A stretch of DNA of 64,000 bases from CAZLIC01 sp964559535 (GCA_964559535.1 CAZLIC010000002.1:62001-126000); one strand, 5' to 3'; positions 1-8,374 are shown, numbered from the stretch's first letter. Program-made: numbers and translations. The notes: generated from the letters alone by a model not told the origin.

Positions 1-360
1 GGCGTCGGCAAGAATGTGGTAATAGTCCAGATAATCCTGCAGGTTCTGCAGGTTGTGCGACCGGTAGCGATAGGCCGACGAGTTGCGGTGCAGCTGTTCC
101 ACCGCCGTTTCCAGCATCTTGTAGTAGTCGGGCGAGGCCAAGAGCGGCAGTTCCGCCCCGCGGGCAAGGTGACGCGCCATCAGGTGGCCCTTGCGGCCGT
201 TGCGCACCTCCAGCCGCTGCAGGCTGGGGGCGTGGAAATCGGCGTCGCGGTCGCCGAAATGCAGCGCCACCTGGATGCGCCCGCCCGCGTCGGCCACCAG
301 CCGGTCAAGGATCTGCCGGCGCAAGCTCCCCCGCCCATCGACCACCAGCCGGATCGTCAT
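1..360 (-). CDS. Uncharacterised protein, N-terminal 120 residues only (runs off the window)
   Basis: On the minus strand an ATG at 360 opens a frame with no stop down to base 1, so the gene is cut by the window edge. Its ATG overlaps the stop of the GT25 gene upstream (ATGA), which argues for translational coupling and fixes the start. The visible part begins MTIRLVVDGRG, has no signal peptide or membrane segment, and carries an aromatic, Tyr-rich stretch (SPDYYKMLETAV, then QDYLDYYHILADA) at residues 77-120. I do not recognise the family. From its neighbours (NeuB-like synthase, glycosyltransferase) a role in surface polysaccharide assembly is plausible, but this is inferred from context only. 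Confidence 0.6.
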   Translation of the reverse strand, partial: MTIRLVVDGRGSLRRQILDRLVADAGGRIQVALHFGDRDADFHAPSLQRLEVRNGRKGHLMARHLARGAELPLLASPDYYKMLETAVEQLHRNSSAYRYRSHNLQNLQDYLDYYHILADA

Positions 361-1154
361 ACGCCCGCCCTTTCGTTGTGCCCGGCCTGCCCGCGGGGCC
401 ACAGCATGCCCTTGCGCGCCAGCCACCCGGCGCGGCGCAGGTAATTGGCCGCCTTCAGCCGGTAGTGCGGCAGGCGGCGGTACCACTTGAACTTGCGCAC
501 CAGCGCAAATCCGGTGCCGGTGATGCTGCTGGTGCCGCCGTCATCGGTGTGGCCGGCCCAGGGTTCCAGGCCCAGCTGCCGGTAGTCGTGCCGGAAAAAA
601 CGGTTCAGTTCGTGGTCCAGCGCGCGGGTCTGCGGCCAGAGGCCCGGCAGCAGGCGCGCGGCCACATCGCGGTGCACCAGATAGGCCGCATTGCCGGTAA
701 AGGGGCCGACATAGGCGTTCAGCCGGTAGGCCCCCGCCCTGCCCTGCGTCACCGGCCATTTCGCCCGCACGCAGTTGAAGCGCAGCAGATCCCACTGCGC
801 CGCGGCCGCCAGCGCCGCGTCCAGCGCCTGCGGGAAATCGTCGTGCAGCACCGTGTCGTCCTCGAACACCAGTGCCGCCTTGTGCGGCGAGGCGACCAGC
901 GCCTGCCACACCGCCAGATGGCTGGCATAGACGCCCAGCTTGCCCGGCAGAATGGGCGCGCCCATGTTGCGGGCATAGGCGGCGGGGTCGGCGCGTTGCA
1001 GCAACTCGGCCTCGCGCGCGCGGCCGTCGATGGCGGCAAACCACTGCGGCGTCAGGCCGATGGCCGACAGCTGCGCCGTCAGCCTGTTGCGCCGCGCGGC
1101 ATCGCGCGGCAGGCTGATCAGCCAGATGCCGATGTCTGCCCGCGTCAGGGTCAT
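357..1154 (-). CDS. Glycosyltransferase family 25 protein
   Basis: 265 residues, the usual size for GT25 enzymes of lipooligosaccharide synthesis, which transfer a sugar (often galactose) from a nucleotide sugar. The N-terminus IGIWLISLPRDAARR is the typical GT25 opening (I/V-x-L-x-R-x-x-x-R), KLGVYASHLAVWQAL (about 72-86) is the conserved GxxxSH region, and LVFEDDTV (E98, D99, D100) is the acidic metal/donor site. No signal peptide or membrane segment, so it should act on the cytoplasmic face of the inner membrane. Its ATG overlaps the stop of the NeuB-like gene by four bases, and its own stop overlaps the next gene in the same way, so the three genes are one transcription and translation unit. 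Sugar specificity cannot be read from the sequence. Confidence 0.85.
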   Translation of the reverse strand: MTLTRADIGIWLISLPRDAARRNRLTAQLSAIGLTPQWFAAIDGRAREAELLQRADPAAYARNMGAPILPGKLGVYASHLAVWQALVASPHKAALVFEDDTVLHDDFPQALDAALAAAAQWDLLRFNCVRAKWPVTQGRAGAYRLNAYVGPFTGNAAYLVHRDVAARLLPGLWPQTRALDHELNRFFRHDYRQLGLEPWAGHTDDGGTSSITGTGFALVRKFKWYRRLPHYRLKAANYLRRAGWLARKGMLWPRGQAGHNERAGV

Positions 1155-2179
1155 GCCAGGTCGGCCCAGCGCAGCTGCGTGTTCCGCGCCACCGCGCGGG
1201 TCAGGCGTTTGCCCAGCACGCGGTCAAAGTCATAGGCGGGAATCTCGCCGCTGCCGGGCCTGCGCGCCCAGATGTCCGCCTCGGTGATCACATGCCCGGC
1301 GGGCAGGTCGGCATCGGCCACGACCGAACCGCGGGCAAAGCGGTAGACGTCTTCCTCGGGCGCGGTGCGTTGCTTGGGGTTGTTTGCGGCGATCCAGATT
1401 TCGCGCGACCGGTCGATCAGGTGGCGCAGTTCCGAGGGGTCCATCGAGTTGATGATGTCGGGCCCCTTGCGGTAGCGCGTGTCGGTGTAGTGGCGTTCCA
1501 GGATGCAGGCCCCCAGCGCCACGCTGGCCAGCGCCATTTCCGGGCCGATGGAATGGTCAGAGAACCCCACCACGGCCCGCGGGAAAGCCGCTTTCAGGTC
1601 GGTCACGCCGCGCAGCGACACGATTTCGGGGGGCGAGGGATACAGGTTGGTGCATTCCAGCAGGGCATAGTCGATTCCGGCGTCATCCAGAATGGCAACC
1701 GACGCGCGGACGCTGTCGATGGTCTGCATGCCGGTGGACATGATGACGGGTTTGCCCTTGCGGGCGATGTGGCGGATCAGCGGCAGGTTGTCGGCCTCGC
1801 CTGACCCGATCTTGTAGGCGGGCACGTCCAGCGTTTCCAGGAAATCGGCTGCCGCGCGGGAAAACGGCGTGGAAATCCAGATCATCCCCAGCTGTTCCGT
1901 ATATCGCTTCAGTTCGGCCTCGTCCGTGCGGTTCAGGGCGCAGCGTTCCATCACATGCCAGATCGACACGTCGGCATTGGGCGGGAAGATCGACTTTGCC
2001 TCGTCGGTCATCTCGTCTTCGATGATGTGGGTCTGGTGCTTGATCATCTCGCAGCCCGCCCCGGCCGCCAGCCGCACCATCTCTTTCGCCACCGCCAGCG
2101 ACCCGCCATGGTTGATGCCGATTTCGGCAATCACCAGCGGCGGCTGGTCCGGCCCGATATTCCTGCCTGCAATCTGCAT
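1151..2179 (-). CDS. N-acetylneuraminate synthase family protein (NeuB-like) with SAF domain
   Basis: 342 residues. The N-terminal TIM barrel starts with VIAEIGINHGG (about 16-26), the NeuB signature, followed by KIGSGEADNLPL and VIMSTGM, which bind phosphoenolpyruvate and metal. GFSDHSIG near 205 is also characteristic. Residues about 280-342 form a SAF (antifreeze-like) domain. The family condenses PEP with N-acetylmannosamine or related amino sugars to give sialic, legionaminic or pseudaminic acids; which one is unknown here. The motif region MIKHQTHIIEDEM differs slightly from the usual KFQ form of classical NeuB, so an alternative nonulosonate or other sugar-acid product is possible. It lies 1 base downstream of the hexapeptide gene and overlaps the GT25 gene by four bases. 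No CMP-sugar synthetase is visible in the window. Confidence 0.85.
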   Translation of the reverse strand: MQIAGRNIGPDQPPLVIAEIGINHGGSLAVAKEMVRLAAGAGCEMIKHQTHIIEDEMTDEAKSIFPPNADVSIWHVMERCALNRTDEAELKRYTEQLGMIWISTPFSRAAADFLETLDVPAYKIGSGEADNLPLIRHIARKGKPVIMSTGMQTIDSVRASVAILDDAGIDYALLECTNLYPSPPEIVSLRGVTDLKAAFPRAVVGFSDHSIGPEMALASVALGACILERHYTDTRYRKGPDIINSMDPSELRHLIDRSREIWIAANNPKQRTAPEEDVYRFARGSVVADADLPAGHVITEADIWARRPGSGEIPAYDFDRVLGKRLTRAVARNTQLRWADLA

Positions 2180-2180
2180 C

Positions 2181-2699
2181 TCAGACCTCCCTCAGCCCGG
2201 CGCGGAACCGCGCGGCGTTCGCCCTGTAGTTCGCCGCACCGACCAGCAGCCTGGCACGCGCGGCATCATCCAGCATCCGCACCACCTTGCCAGGGCTCCC
2301 CATCACCAGCGACCCGTCGGGAATCTCTTTCCCCTCGGTAATCAGGGCGCAGGCGCCGATCAGGCAGCCGCGGCCGATCTTCGCGCCGTTCAGCACCGTG
2401 GCGCCCATGCCGATCAGCGTGCCGTCGCCGATGGTGCAGCCGTGCAGCATGGCCTTGTGGCCGATGGTGCAGTTCGTCCCGATGGTCAGCGGATAGCCCC
2501 AGTCGGTGTGCAGCACGCTGTTTTCCTGGATATTCGTACCCTCGCCCACCGAAATCGGCTCGTTGTCGCCGCGCAGCACGGCGCCGAACCAGATGCCCAC
2601 ACCCGCGGCCAGCGTGACCCGGCCCATGACATGCGCGCCGGGCGCCACCCAGGCGTCGGGGTCGATAGCGGGCACAAGGTCGTCCAGCGCGTAGATCAT
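2181..2699 (-). CDS. Gamma-carbonic anhydrase family protein (hexapeptide repeat)
   Basis: 172 residues, matching the YrdA/PaaY/gamma-CA family. After MIYALDDLVP the protein is a left-handed beta-helix of hexapeptide repeats (GVGIWFGAVLRGD, IGDGTLIGMGATV). The three zinc ligands of gamma-carbonic anhydrases are present: H64 (VLHTD), H81 (IGHKAM) and H86 (LHGC). Such proteins are trimers; many bind metal but only some hydrate CO2, so catalysis is uncertain. The start overlaps the gmk stop by four bases. Its position directly before neuB- and glycosyltransferase-like genes also allows a role as a sugar acyltransferase, but the intact His triad favours the gamma-CA class. Confidence 0.85.
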   Translation of the reverse strand: MIYALDDLVPAIDPDAWVAPGAHVMGRVTLAAGVGIWFGAVLRGDNEPISVGEGTNIQENSVLHTDWGYPLTIGTNCTIGHKAMLHGCTIGDGTLIGMGATVLNGAKIGRGCLIGACALITEGKEIPDGSLVMGSPGKVVRMLDDAARARLLVGAANYRANAARFRAGLREV

Positions 2700-3340
2700 C
2701 TTGCCGCAAACTCCTCGTTCAGGGTGCGCACAAACCCGTTCAAGCCGGGCTGGCGTTCGCGGCGCAGGCGCTCGGCCTTCACGATCGAGATGAGCTCTTC
2801 AAACGTCTCGTCGATCACCCGGTTCACCAGAACATAGTCGTACTCTGCCCAATGGCTGATCTCATCGCGGCTTTTCGCCATGCGCCCGGCGATCACCGCC
2901 TCGCTGTCCTGCGCCCGGCCGCGCAGGCGGTGTTCCAGTTCGGCAATCGACGGCGGCAGGATGAACACCGACACCGCATCCTTGCCAAGGGGGGAGTTGC
3001 GGATCTGCTGGCCGCCCTGCCAGTCGACGTCGAACAGCGTGTCGCGGCCTTCGGCCATCGCCTGTTCCACGGGCGCGCGGGGGCTGCCGTACAGGTTCCC
3101 GAACACCTCGGCGTGTTCAAGCATGCCACCCGAGGCCACCAGCGCGCGAAAACTGGTGTCGTCGTGAAACCAGTAGTGCACGCCGTCCTGTTCACCCGGC
3201 CGCGGCCTGCGCGTGGTGGCCGAGACGGAAAAGCGGATCGTCTGGTCCCAGTCCATCAGCCGCCGCGCCATGGTGGACTTGCCCGCGCCCGAGGGCGAGG
3301 ACAGGATCAGAAGCAGGCCGCGGCGGGTGGCGTTCGTCAT
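2696..3340 (-). CDS. gmk: Guanylate kinase
   Basis: 214 residues from the ATG at 3340 (MTNATRRGLLLIL). A longer in-frame start at 3382 would add a non-conserved arm and is rejected. It phosphorylates GMP to GDP with ATP in purine nucleotide synthesis, in the cytoplasm. The P-loop is SSPSGAGKST near the N-terminus, followed by the GMP-binding SATTRRPRPGE motif, GVHYWFHDD and the segment LFDVDWQGG. yicC lies just upstream on the same strand, an order common in alphaproteobacteria. The stop overlaps the next gene by four bases, so the gamma-CA-like and glycan genes appear to be co-transcribed with it. Confidence 0.95.
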   Translation of the reverse strand: MTNATRRGLLLILSSPSGAGKSTMARRLMDWDQTIRFSVSATTRRPRPGEQDGVHYWFHDDTSFRALVASGGMLEHAEVFGNLYGSPRAPVEQAMAEGRDTLFDVDWQGGQQIRNSPLGKDAVSVFILPPSIAELEHRLRGRAQDSEAVIAGRMAKSRDEISHWAEYDYVLVNRVIDETFEELISIVKAERLRRERQPGLNGFVRTLNEEFAAR

Positions 3341-3419
3341 GGGTGCGGGCCGTTGGGGGCGTGTGCCCTGCCTGTCGCCCAATCGCCGCGCAGACGCAAG
3401 ATGGAACGGCCCCGCACCG

Positions 3420-4310
3420 CTACTCGACGTTGGCCGCCTGTTCGCGCAACTGGTCGATCACCGTCTTCAGGTCCAGCCCGATGCGGGTCAGCGCAGCGTT
3501 GCCGGATTTGGAACACATCGTGTTCGCTTCGCGCAGGAACTCTTGCGTCAGGAACTCGAACTTGCGGCCCATCGGCGACGGATCGGCCAGCAGGGCGCGG
3601 GCGGCGGCAACATGGGTGTCCAGCCGGTCAAGCTCTTCGGTGATGTCGGCCTTGACGGCCAGCAGGGCCAGTTCCTGCGCCAGCCGCGCCGCATCAACGC
3701 CTTCGGCCAACACACGGGCCACCTGCGCGCGCAGCGCGGGCTCGGCGCCCGCGGCACGGTCGGTGGCGGCGGCGCGGGCCTCGGCCACCAGGTGGGCAAT
3801 GCGGTCCACCTGGGTGGCAATGACGGTGGACAGGGCCTTGCCTTCGGCCGTGCGGGCGGCATTGAAGTCGGCCAAAAGCGGGGAAAGGTCGGCCAGCAGG
3901 GCGGCGCGCAAGGGGGCCGTGTCGGCCTCGGCGGTGGCACCGGTGTCCAGCACGCCGCGGATGGCCAGGATTTCGGCCTGCGAGGCCTGCCGCAGCGTAA
4001 CGCCCTGGGCCATCGCTGCCGTCTCGACCTCGGCCAGCGCGCGCAGCACGTCGGCCAGCGCGGCGGGGTTCAGGCGAATGGTACCGGCCGCGGCGGGATC
4101 GCGGTCAAGCTTCAGGGACAGCGCGACATTGCCGCGGGTGACAGCACGGCCAAGGGCCGCGCGCACATCGGCCTCCAGTCCCTCGATGCCTTCGGGCAGG
4201 CGCAGGCGCAGGTCCAGCCCCTTGCCGTTGACGCCGCGGATGTCCCATTGCCAGGCCTGCCCGGCGCCCTGGCCGCGGCGGGTGGCAAAGCCCGTCATCG
4301 ACCGGGTCAC
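3420..4310 (-). CDS. yicC: YicC family endoribonuclease
   Basis: 296 residues if translation starts at the GTG at 4310, giving VTRSMTGFA, which matches the usual YicC N-terminus (M-I-x-S-M-T-x-F). An upstream ATG at 4337 adds nine unconserved residues and is less likely. The C-terminal DUF1732 part is clear: GRKFEFLTQEFLREANTMCS and DLKTVIDQLREQAANVE. E. coli YicC is a metal-dependent endoribonuclease that affects small-RNA turnover; this function is transferred by family. Located 79 bases upstream of gmk on the same strand, the conserved arrangement. Confidence 0.92.
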   Translation of the reverse strand: MTRSMTGFATRRGQGAGQAWQWDIRGVNGKGLDLRLRLPEGIEGLEADVRAALGRAVTRGNVALSLKLDRDPAAAGTIRLNPAALADVLRALAEVETAAMAQGVTLRQASQAEILAIRGVLDTGATAEADTAPLRAALLADLSPLLADFNAARTAEGKALSTVIATQVDRIAHLVAEARAAATDRAAGAEPALRAQVARVLAEGVDAARLAQELALLAVKADITEELDRLDTHVAAARALLADPSPMGRKFEFLTQEFLREANTMCSKSGNAALTRIGLDLKTVIDQLREQAANVE

Positions 4311-4538
4311 GGGCAGGCCCGCCTGTTTGCGGGGCACGGCAAGGGTCTGTTTACCATCGTTTCGAATTTACCACCGTTTTTCCGCTCGGCCCCCTAAAAC
4401 GAGGGGGGCGTTAAGCCGTGGGTAACGGCTATTGTGCGAGTGTTAAACCATGGAACGCAGGCCAGGCCAACAGGCCCGGCCGGATTGGCAGACGGCCCGT
4501 GGCGCGGTGATGTGCCGGTGGGGGCACGGAATGGGTGA

Positions 4539-5153
4539 ATGGTGATGGACGTGCAGGTTGACAGGCAGGGTTTCGGGGCGGAGCGGTTCGCGATGCTGGA
4601 GGTGGTGCGGGGATATTGGGCGGCGCTGTGTGCGGGGGGGCTGCCGCCGCTGCGGTCGCAGATCGACCCGCGGGGGATCGCCGGCGCGCTGGAATATGCC
4701 TTTGTTGCAGAGCGGAATGCTGCCGGTCAGGTGATGATCCGCATCGCGGGCATGGGCCTGGCCGAGATTGCCGGGGTGGACCTGACGGGGGTGTCGCTGC
4801 TGACGCTGTTCGACAGCAAGTCGCGCGACAGCGTGGCGTCCACGCTGGACCGGATGCTGGATGATCCCGCCACAGTCGAGATGTGGCTGGAAGGGTTGCG
4901 CGGCCCCGGCCGACCGCCGCTGGAGGCGCGCCTGCTGCTGTTGCCGCTGCGCGGTGCCGACGGGGCAGTGCGCATGATCCTGGGCTGTCTGGCCACCGTG
5001 GGCGAGGTGGGCAAGCCCCCGCGCCGCTTTGCCGTCAGCCGGCGGGTGGCCCGGCCGCTGGGCACAGCCGCGGCGCAACCGGCCTTTGCCGAGCGTCCGA
5101 TGCCCTTTGCCGGGCCGGTTCCGCACCTGCGGGTTGTCAAGCGCGCGTCCTGA
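4539..5153 (+). CDS. PAS domain-containing protein (PAS_5 type)
   Basis: 204 residues; the start is ATG 4539 or ATG 4545 (MDVQ), neither with a strong ribosome binding site. Residues about 10-150 resemble the PAS_5 (formerly DUF1457) family of alphaproteobacteria: YWAALCAGGLPPLRSQIDP near the N-terminus, a beta-rich AGMGLAEIAGVDLTG segment, and LLPLRGADGAVRMILGCL near 140. The C-terminal 45 residues are basic and low complexity. No kinase, cyclase or output domain follows, so it is a stand-alone sensor or adaptor of unknown ligand and partner. It is convergent with the DAHP synthase gene, the two stops lying only 14 bases apart. Confidence 0.75.
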   Translation: MVMDVQVDRQGFGAERFAMLEVVRGYWAALCAGGLPPLRSQIDPRGIAGALEYAFVAERNAAGQVMIRIAGMGLAEIAGVDLTGVSLLTLFDSKSRDSVASTLDRMLDDPATVEMWLEGLRGPGRPPLEARLLLLPLRGADGAVRMILGCLATVGEVGKPPRRFAVSRRVARPLGTAAAQPAFAERPMPFAGPVPHLRVVKRAS

Positions 5154-5167
5154 GCCGCGCGCCTGCC

Positions 5168-6538
5168 CTACATCGCCAGCCGCCGCCCTGTCTGGCGCGC
5201 AGCCATCAGTTCTTCCGCCACCAGGAATGCCAGCTCCAGCGCCTGCGACGCATTCAGCCGCGGGTCGCAGGCGGTGTGATAGCGGTCGGACAGATCCTCG
5301 TCCGTCACTGCCCGCAGACCGCCGGTGCATTCCGTCACGTCCTTCCCCGTCATCTCGAAGTGCACGCCGCCGGGGATGGATCCTTCGGCCTTGTGCACTG
5401 CGAAGAACTCTCTCACTTCACCTAGGACGGCATTGAAGGGCCGGGTTTTATAGCCCGACGGAGATTTTATCGTGTTGCCGTGCATCGGGTCGCAGGACCA
5501 CAGGACATTCGCCCCTTCCTCGCGCACGGTGCGCACCAGACGGGGCAGGTGTTCGCCCACCTTGCCCGCGCCGAACCGGGCAATCAGCGTCAGCCGCCCG
5601 GGTTCGTTCTGCGGGTTCAGCTTGGCCATCAGCACCTTCAGGTCCTCGGCCGTGGTGGTGGGGCCGCATTTCAGCCCGATGGGGTTCAGGACGCCCCGGC
5701 AGAATTCCACATGCGCGCCGTCGGGCTGGCGGGTGCGGTCGCCGATCCAGATCATGTGCCCCGACCCCGCCACCGGCTGGCCCGAGATGGAATCGATGCG
5801 GCACAGCGCCTCCTCATACTCCAAGAGCAGCGCTTCGTGGCTGGTGTAGAAATCCACCGTCGACAGCGCGTTTGCGGTGTCGCCGTTCACCCCGGCCGCC
5901 GACATGAAATCCAGCGCGTCGGAAATGCGGTTCGACACTTCGCGATAGCGTTCGGCCTTGTCATGTTCGGCAAAGCCCAGCGTCCAGGCGTGCACCCGGT
6001 GGATGTCGGCAAAGCCGCCGGTCGAAAAGGCGCGCAACAGGTTCAGCGTGGCCGCGGCCTGCGTGTAGGCCTGCAGCATGCGCGACGGGTCGGGCTGCCG
6101 TGCCTCTGGCGTGGCGTCGAAGCCGTTGATGATGTCGCCACGGTAGGACGGATACTCGACGCCGCCGATCATCTCGGTCGGGGCCGAGCGGGGCTTGGCG
6201 AACTGGCCTGCCATGCGGCCAACCTTGATGACAGGCACCTTGGCGGCAAAGGTCAGCACGACGGCCATCTGCAGCAGCACGCGGAACGTGTCGCGGATGT
6301 TGTCGGCGCCGAATTCGGCAAAGCTTTCGGCGCAGTCGCCGCCCTGCAGCAGAAAGGCCTTGCCCTCGGCCGCCAGCGCCAGCTGCTTGCGCAGCTTGCG
6401 CGCCTCGCCCGCGAACACCAGCGGCGGGTACTTGGCCAGTTGCGCCTCGACCCCCTTCAGCGCCGCCTGATCGGCATAGTCGGGCATCTGCACCCGCGGC
6501 TTGCCGCGCCAGTCCGACTTGCTCCACGCCTTGGTCAT
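5168..6538 (-). CDS. aroG: 3-deoxy-7-phosphoheptulonate synthase, class II
   Basis: 456 residues, the size of class II (plant-type) DAHP synthases. The enzyme condenses PEP with erythrose 4-phosphate, the first step of the shikimate pathway. Class II motifs are clear: LLQGGDCAESF (substrate and metal Cys), KVGRMAGQFAKPRSAPTE, HEALLLEYEEALCR, MIWIGDRTRQ and LWSCDPMHGNT. Metal ligands of the class (Cys, His, Glu, Asp) lie in these segments. It starts MTKAWSKSDW at 6538 and is transcribed divergently from the GlxA-type regulator at 6670, leaving about 130 bases that must hold both promoters. No neighbouring shikimate gene is present. Confidence 0.95.
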   Translation of the reverse strand: MTKAWSKSDWRGKPRVQMPDYADQAALKGVEAQLAKYPPLVFAGEARKLRKQLALAAEGKAFLLQGGDCAESFAEFGADNIRDTFRVLLQMAVVLTFAAKVPVIKVGRMAGQFAKPRSAPTEMIGGVEYPSYRGDIINGFDATPEARQPDPSRMLQAYTQAAATLNLLRAFSTGGFADIHRVHAWTLGFAEHDKAERYREVSNRISDALDFMSAAGVNGDTANALSTVDFYTSHEALLLEYEEALCRIDSISGQPVAGSGHMIWIGDRTRQPDGAHVEFCRGVLNPIGLKCGPTTTAEDLKVLMAKLNPQNEPGRLTLIARFGAGKVGEHLPRLVRTVREEGANVLWSCDPMHGNTIKSPSGYKTRPFNAVLGEVREFFAVHKAEGSIPGGVHFEMTGKDVTECTGGLRAVTDEDLSDRYHTACDPRLNASQALELAFLVAEELMAARQTGRRLAM

Positions 6539-6669
6539 GGCGACCCTCCTGTCCGAAACACCGCGGCGGCTTAGCGCGAAAGCGACAGGAGTGCAAAGGG
6601 GGGGCCTTGCGGCACCGGGGGAAAATGATAACGCTTTCGCCGGAAAACGACAGAAACAGGTCGCTGCGC

Positions 6670-7692
6670 ATGCCCACCGCCCCCCGCAAGGCCACGCCGA
6701 TGCCGCAGTCGGCCACGCCCCGGCGGTTCGTGTTCCTGCTGCTGGACCGCTTCACCATGCTGGCCTTCGCCAGCGCGCTGGAACCCCTGCGCATCGCCAA
6801 CCGGATCACCGGGCGCAATGTCTATGCCTGGGCGCTGGCGGGCGAGGCGGGCGAAGGCGGCTATGTGACGGCCAGTTGTGGTGCGGCGTTCCGGCTGGAC
6901 ATGGGGCTGGACGATGTGGCGCGGGAGGATACGGTTTTTGTCTGCGGCGGCATCGATGTGGGCCGGGCCACCACCAAGAACGTGCTGAACTGGCTGCGGC
7001 GCGAGGCGCGGCGGGGCGTGGCACTGGGCGGGTTGTGCACCGGGGCGCATGCGCTGGCGCGGGCGGGGCTTCTGGACGGCAAGAAGGCCACGATCCACTG
7101 GGAGAACCAGGATGGCTTTGCCGAGGAATTCGGCGAGGTGAAGCTGACCAAGTCGGTCTTCGTGATCGACGGCAACCGGCTGACCAGCGCGGGCGGCACC
7201 GCGTCGCTGGACCTGATGCTGAAGATCATCGCGGCCGACCATGGCGAGGACATTGCCAACACCGTGGCCGACCAGCTGATCTATTCCGCCATCCGCACCG
7301 ACCAGGACACCCAGCGCCTGTCGATCCCCACCCGCATCGGCGTGCGCCACCCCAAGCTGAGCCAGGTCATCCAGATGATGGAGGCGGCGATCGAGGAGCC
7401 GGTCTCGCCCTCGGATCTGGCCGAGGATGTGGGGATGAGCACGCGGCAGCTGGAGCGCCTGTTCCGCCGCTATCTGAACCGCTCGCCGAAGAAATACTAC
7501 ATGGAACTGCGCCTGCAGAAGGCCCGCAACCTGCTGATGCAGACCGACATGAGCGTGATCAACGTGGCGCTGGCCTGCGGCTTTGCCAGCCCGTCGCACT
7601 TCTCGAAATGCTACCGCGCGCATTACAAGACCACGCCCTACCGCGAGCGGGGGACGCAAGGGACCGTTCAAGTGCCGCGGCTGTCGATCTGA
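6670..7692 (+). CDS. GlxA family AraC-type transcriptional regulator
   Basis: 340 residues from ATG 6670 (MPTAPRKATP); ATG 6700 (MPQSATPRR) is an alternative, and a frame opening at 6607 is less likely because its first residues are unconserved. Residues about 15-195 form a DJ-1/PfpI class I amidotransferase-like sensor domain (FVFLLLDRFTMLAFASALEP; GGLCTGAHALARAGLLDG). Residues about 225-335 form an AraC helix-turn-helix pair (DLAEDVGMSTRQLERLFRR, then VALACGFASPSHFSKCYR). Members regulate carnitine, glycine betaine, arginine or other nitrogen-compound catabolism; the target here is unknown. Its last 88 bases recur in degraded form about 300 bases downstream. Confidence 0.88.
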   Translation: MPTAPRKATPMPQSATPRRFVFLLLDRFTMLAFASALEPLRIANRITGRNVYAWALAGEAGEGGYVTASCGAAFRLDMGLDDVAREDTVFVCGGIDVGRATTKNVLNWLRREARRGVALGGLCTGAHALARAGLLDGKKATIHWENQDGFAEEFGEVKLTKSVFVIDGNRLTSAGGTASLDLMLKIIAADHGEDIANTVADQLIYSAIRTDQDTQRLSIPTRIGVRHPKLSQVIQMMEAAIEEPVSPSDLAEDVGMSTRQLERLFRRYLNRSPKKYYMELRLQKARNLLMQTDMSVINVALACGFASPSHFSKCYRAHYKTTPYRERGTQGTVQVPRLSI

Positions 7693-7713
7693 ACAAGAGG
7701 GGCATGTACCGTC

Positions 7714-7745
7714 GTGGGACAGCGGCGCGTCCCACCGTGGGACAC
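7714..7745. repeat. GTCCCAC / GTGGGAC palindrome cluster
   Basis: Three half-sites lie in a row: GTGGGAC at 7714-7720, then GTCCCACCGTGGGAC at 7729-7743, a 7+1+7 perfect palindrome continuing into ACAC. An extended version (GTGTCCCACCGTGGGACAC) occurs at 57254-57272, next to another regulator gene. It lies 22 bases after the glxA stop. It could be an operator, a recombination or integration site, or a dispersed extragenic repeat; I cannot assign it. Confidence 0.6.
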
Positions 7746-7908
7746 AGTTCGCATATAATGAAATCAATGGGTTGCGGGCGACGATTCACGATTTGGAAAG
7801 ACTTTTGCCAGCCGCACGGGGGAGGTCGCGATGTAGGAAGGGTGCTTGCACCCATCTTTCTGTTCGAACCGCGATGGGTGAAATCACGCATAGTACGGTT
7901 ACTTGCTT

Positions 7909-7996
7909 GAAATGCCACCGCGCGCATCGCTAGACCATGCCCTACCGCGAGCGGAGGATGCAAGGCACGCTGCAGGTGGCGCGTTTCCGTCTGTGA
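7909..7996 (+). pseudogene. Decayed C-terminal tail of a second GlxA-type regulator
   Basis: These 88 bases align without gaps to the last 88 bases of the intact GlxA gene (7605-7692), including the stop. I count about three quarters identity overall and more in the first 60 bases. The translation reads KCHRAHR, stop, TMPYRERRMQGTLQVARFRL, against KCYRAHYKTTPYRERGTQGT in the intact gene. A TAG replaces the AAG codon of the intact copy. No upstream part of the gene is present, so it is a relic, not a gene. The simplest reading is a former tandem pair of GlxA paralogues with most of the second one deleted. Confidence 0.75.
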
Positions 7997-8002
7997 GCAG
8001 GC

Positions 8003-8374
8003 TCAGCCCGTGACAGGATCGATGCCGTGCTGGTTCGGCCCGACGGTCCCGCGCGAACAGAACCACACGATCAGCACGATTGCGCCGATCAGAGGGATCA
8101 GGGCGATCAGCAGCCACCACCCCGATTTGTCAAGGTCGTGCAGGCGGCGGACGCTGACGGCGATGCCTGGCAAGAGGTTGGCGAGCGACCAGATCAGGCT
8201 GAGTGGATCTGAACCGAAGTCGCGGCCCAACCCCATGCCCATGGCAACAAGCCCGATGACCACGCCGGCAACGGCCTGAAACAACACCCACCACCAGTAT
8301 TCGGATCGACGGGCGCGACCGGAAAAGGTGGCGTACTTGCCGTAGACAGCGGAAATCGATTCGGTGAAAGTCAT
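8003..8374 (-). CDS. DUF805 domain-containing membrane protein
   Basis: 123 residues from ATG 8374 (MTFTESISAVYGKY), preceded by GGAG at proper spacing; an ATG 12 bases further up lacks this. DUF805 signature residues are present: YATFSGRARRSEYWWW at about 13-28 and VSVRRLHDLDKSGWW about 75-90. Three hydrophobic segments (about 28-50, 62-78 and 88-107) place it in the inner membrane. The family's function is unknown. It stands alone between the GlxA relic and the sugar dehydrogenase gene, both minus-strand neighbours being separated by about 70 bases. Confidence 0.9.
   Translation of the reverse strand: MTFTESISAVYGKYATFSGRARRSEYWWWVLFQAVAGVVIGLVAMGMGLGRDFGSDPLSLIWSLANLLPGIAVSVRRLHDLDKSGWWLLIALIPLIGAIVLIVWFCSRGTVGPNQHGIDPVTG

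Larger units (their letters stand above)
7693..8002. other. Non-coding interval after glxA
   Basis: About 310 bases without a complete gene. It holds the palindrome cluster (7714-7745), a small hairpin GGGTGCTTGCACCC at 7840-7853 and the GlxA-tail relic (7909-7996). The AT-rich segment around 7745-7800 differs from the surrounding coding sequence. No transposase or recombinase remnant was seen. Confidence 0.6.

Noticed and set aside
7693..8002. Insertion sequence scar beside the GlxA relic
   Set aside because: No transposase fragment, terminal inverted repeats or target duplication were found; the palindromes are short and shared with 57.2 kb.
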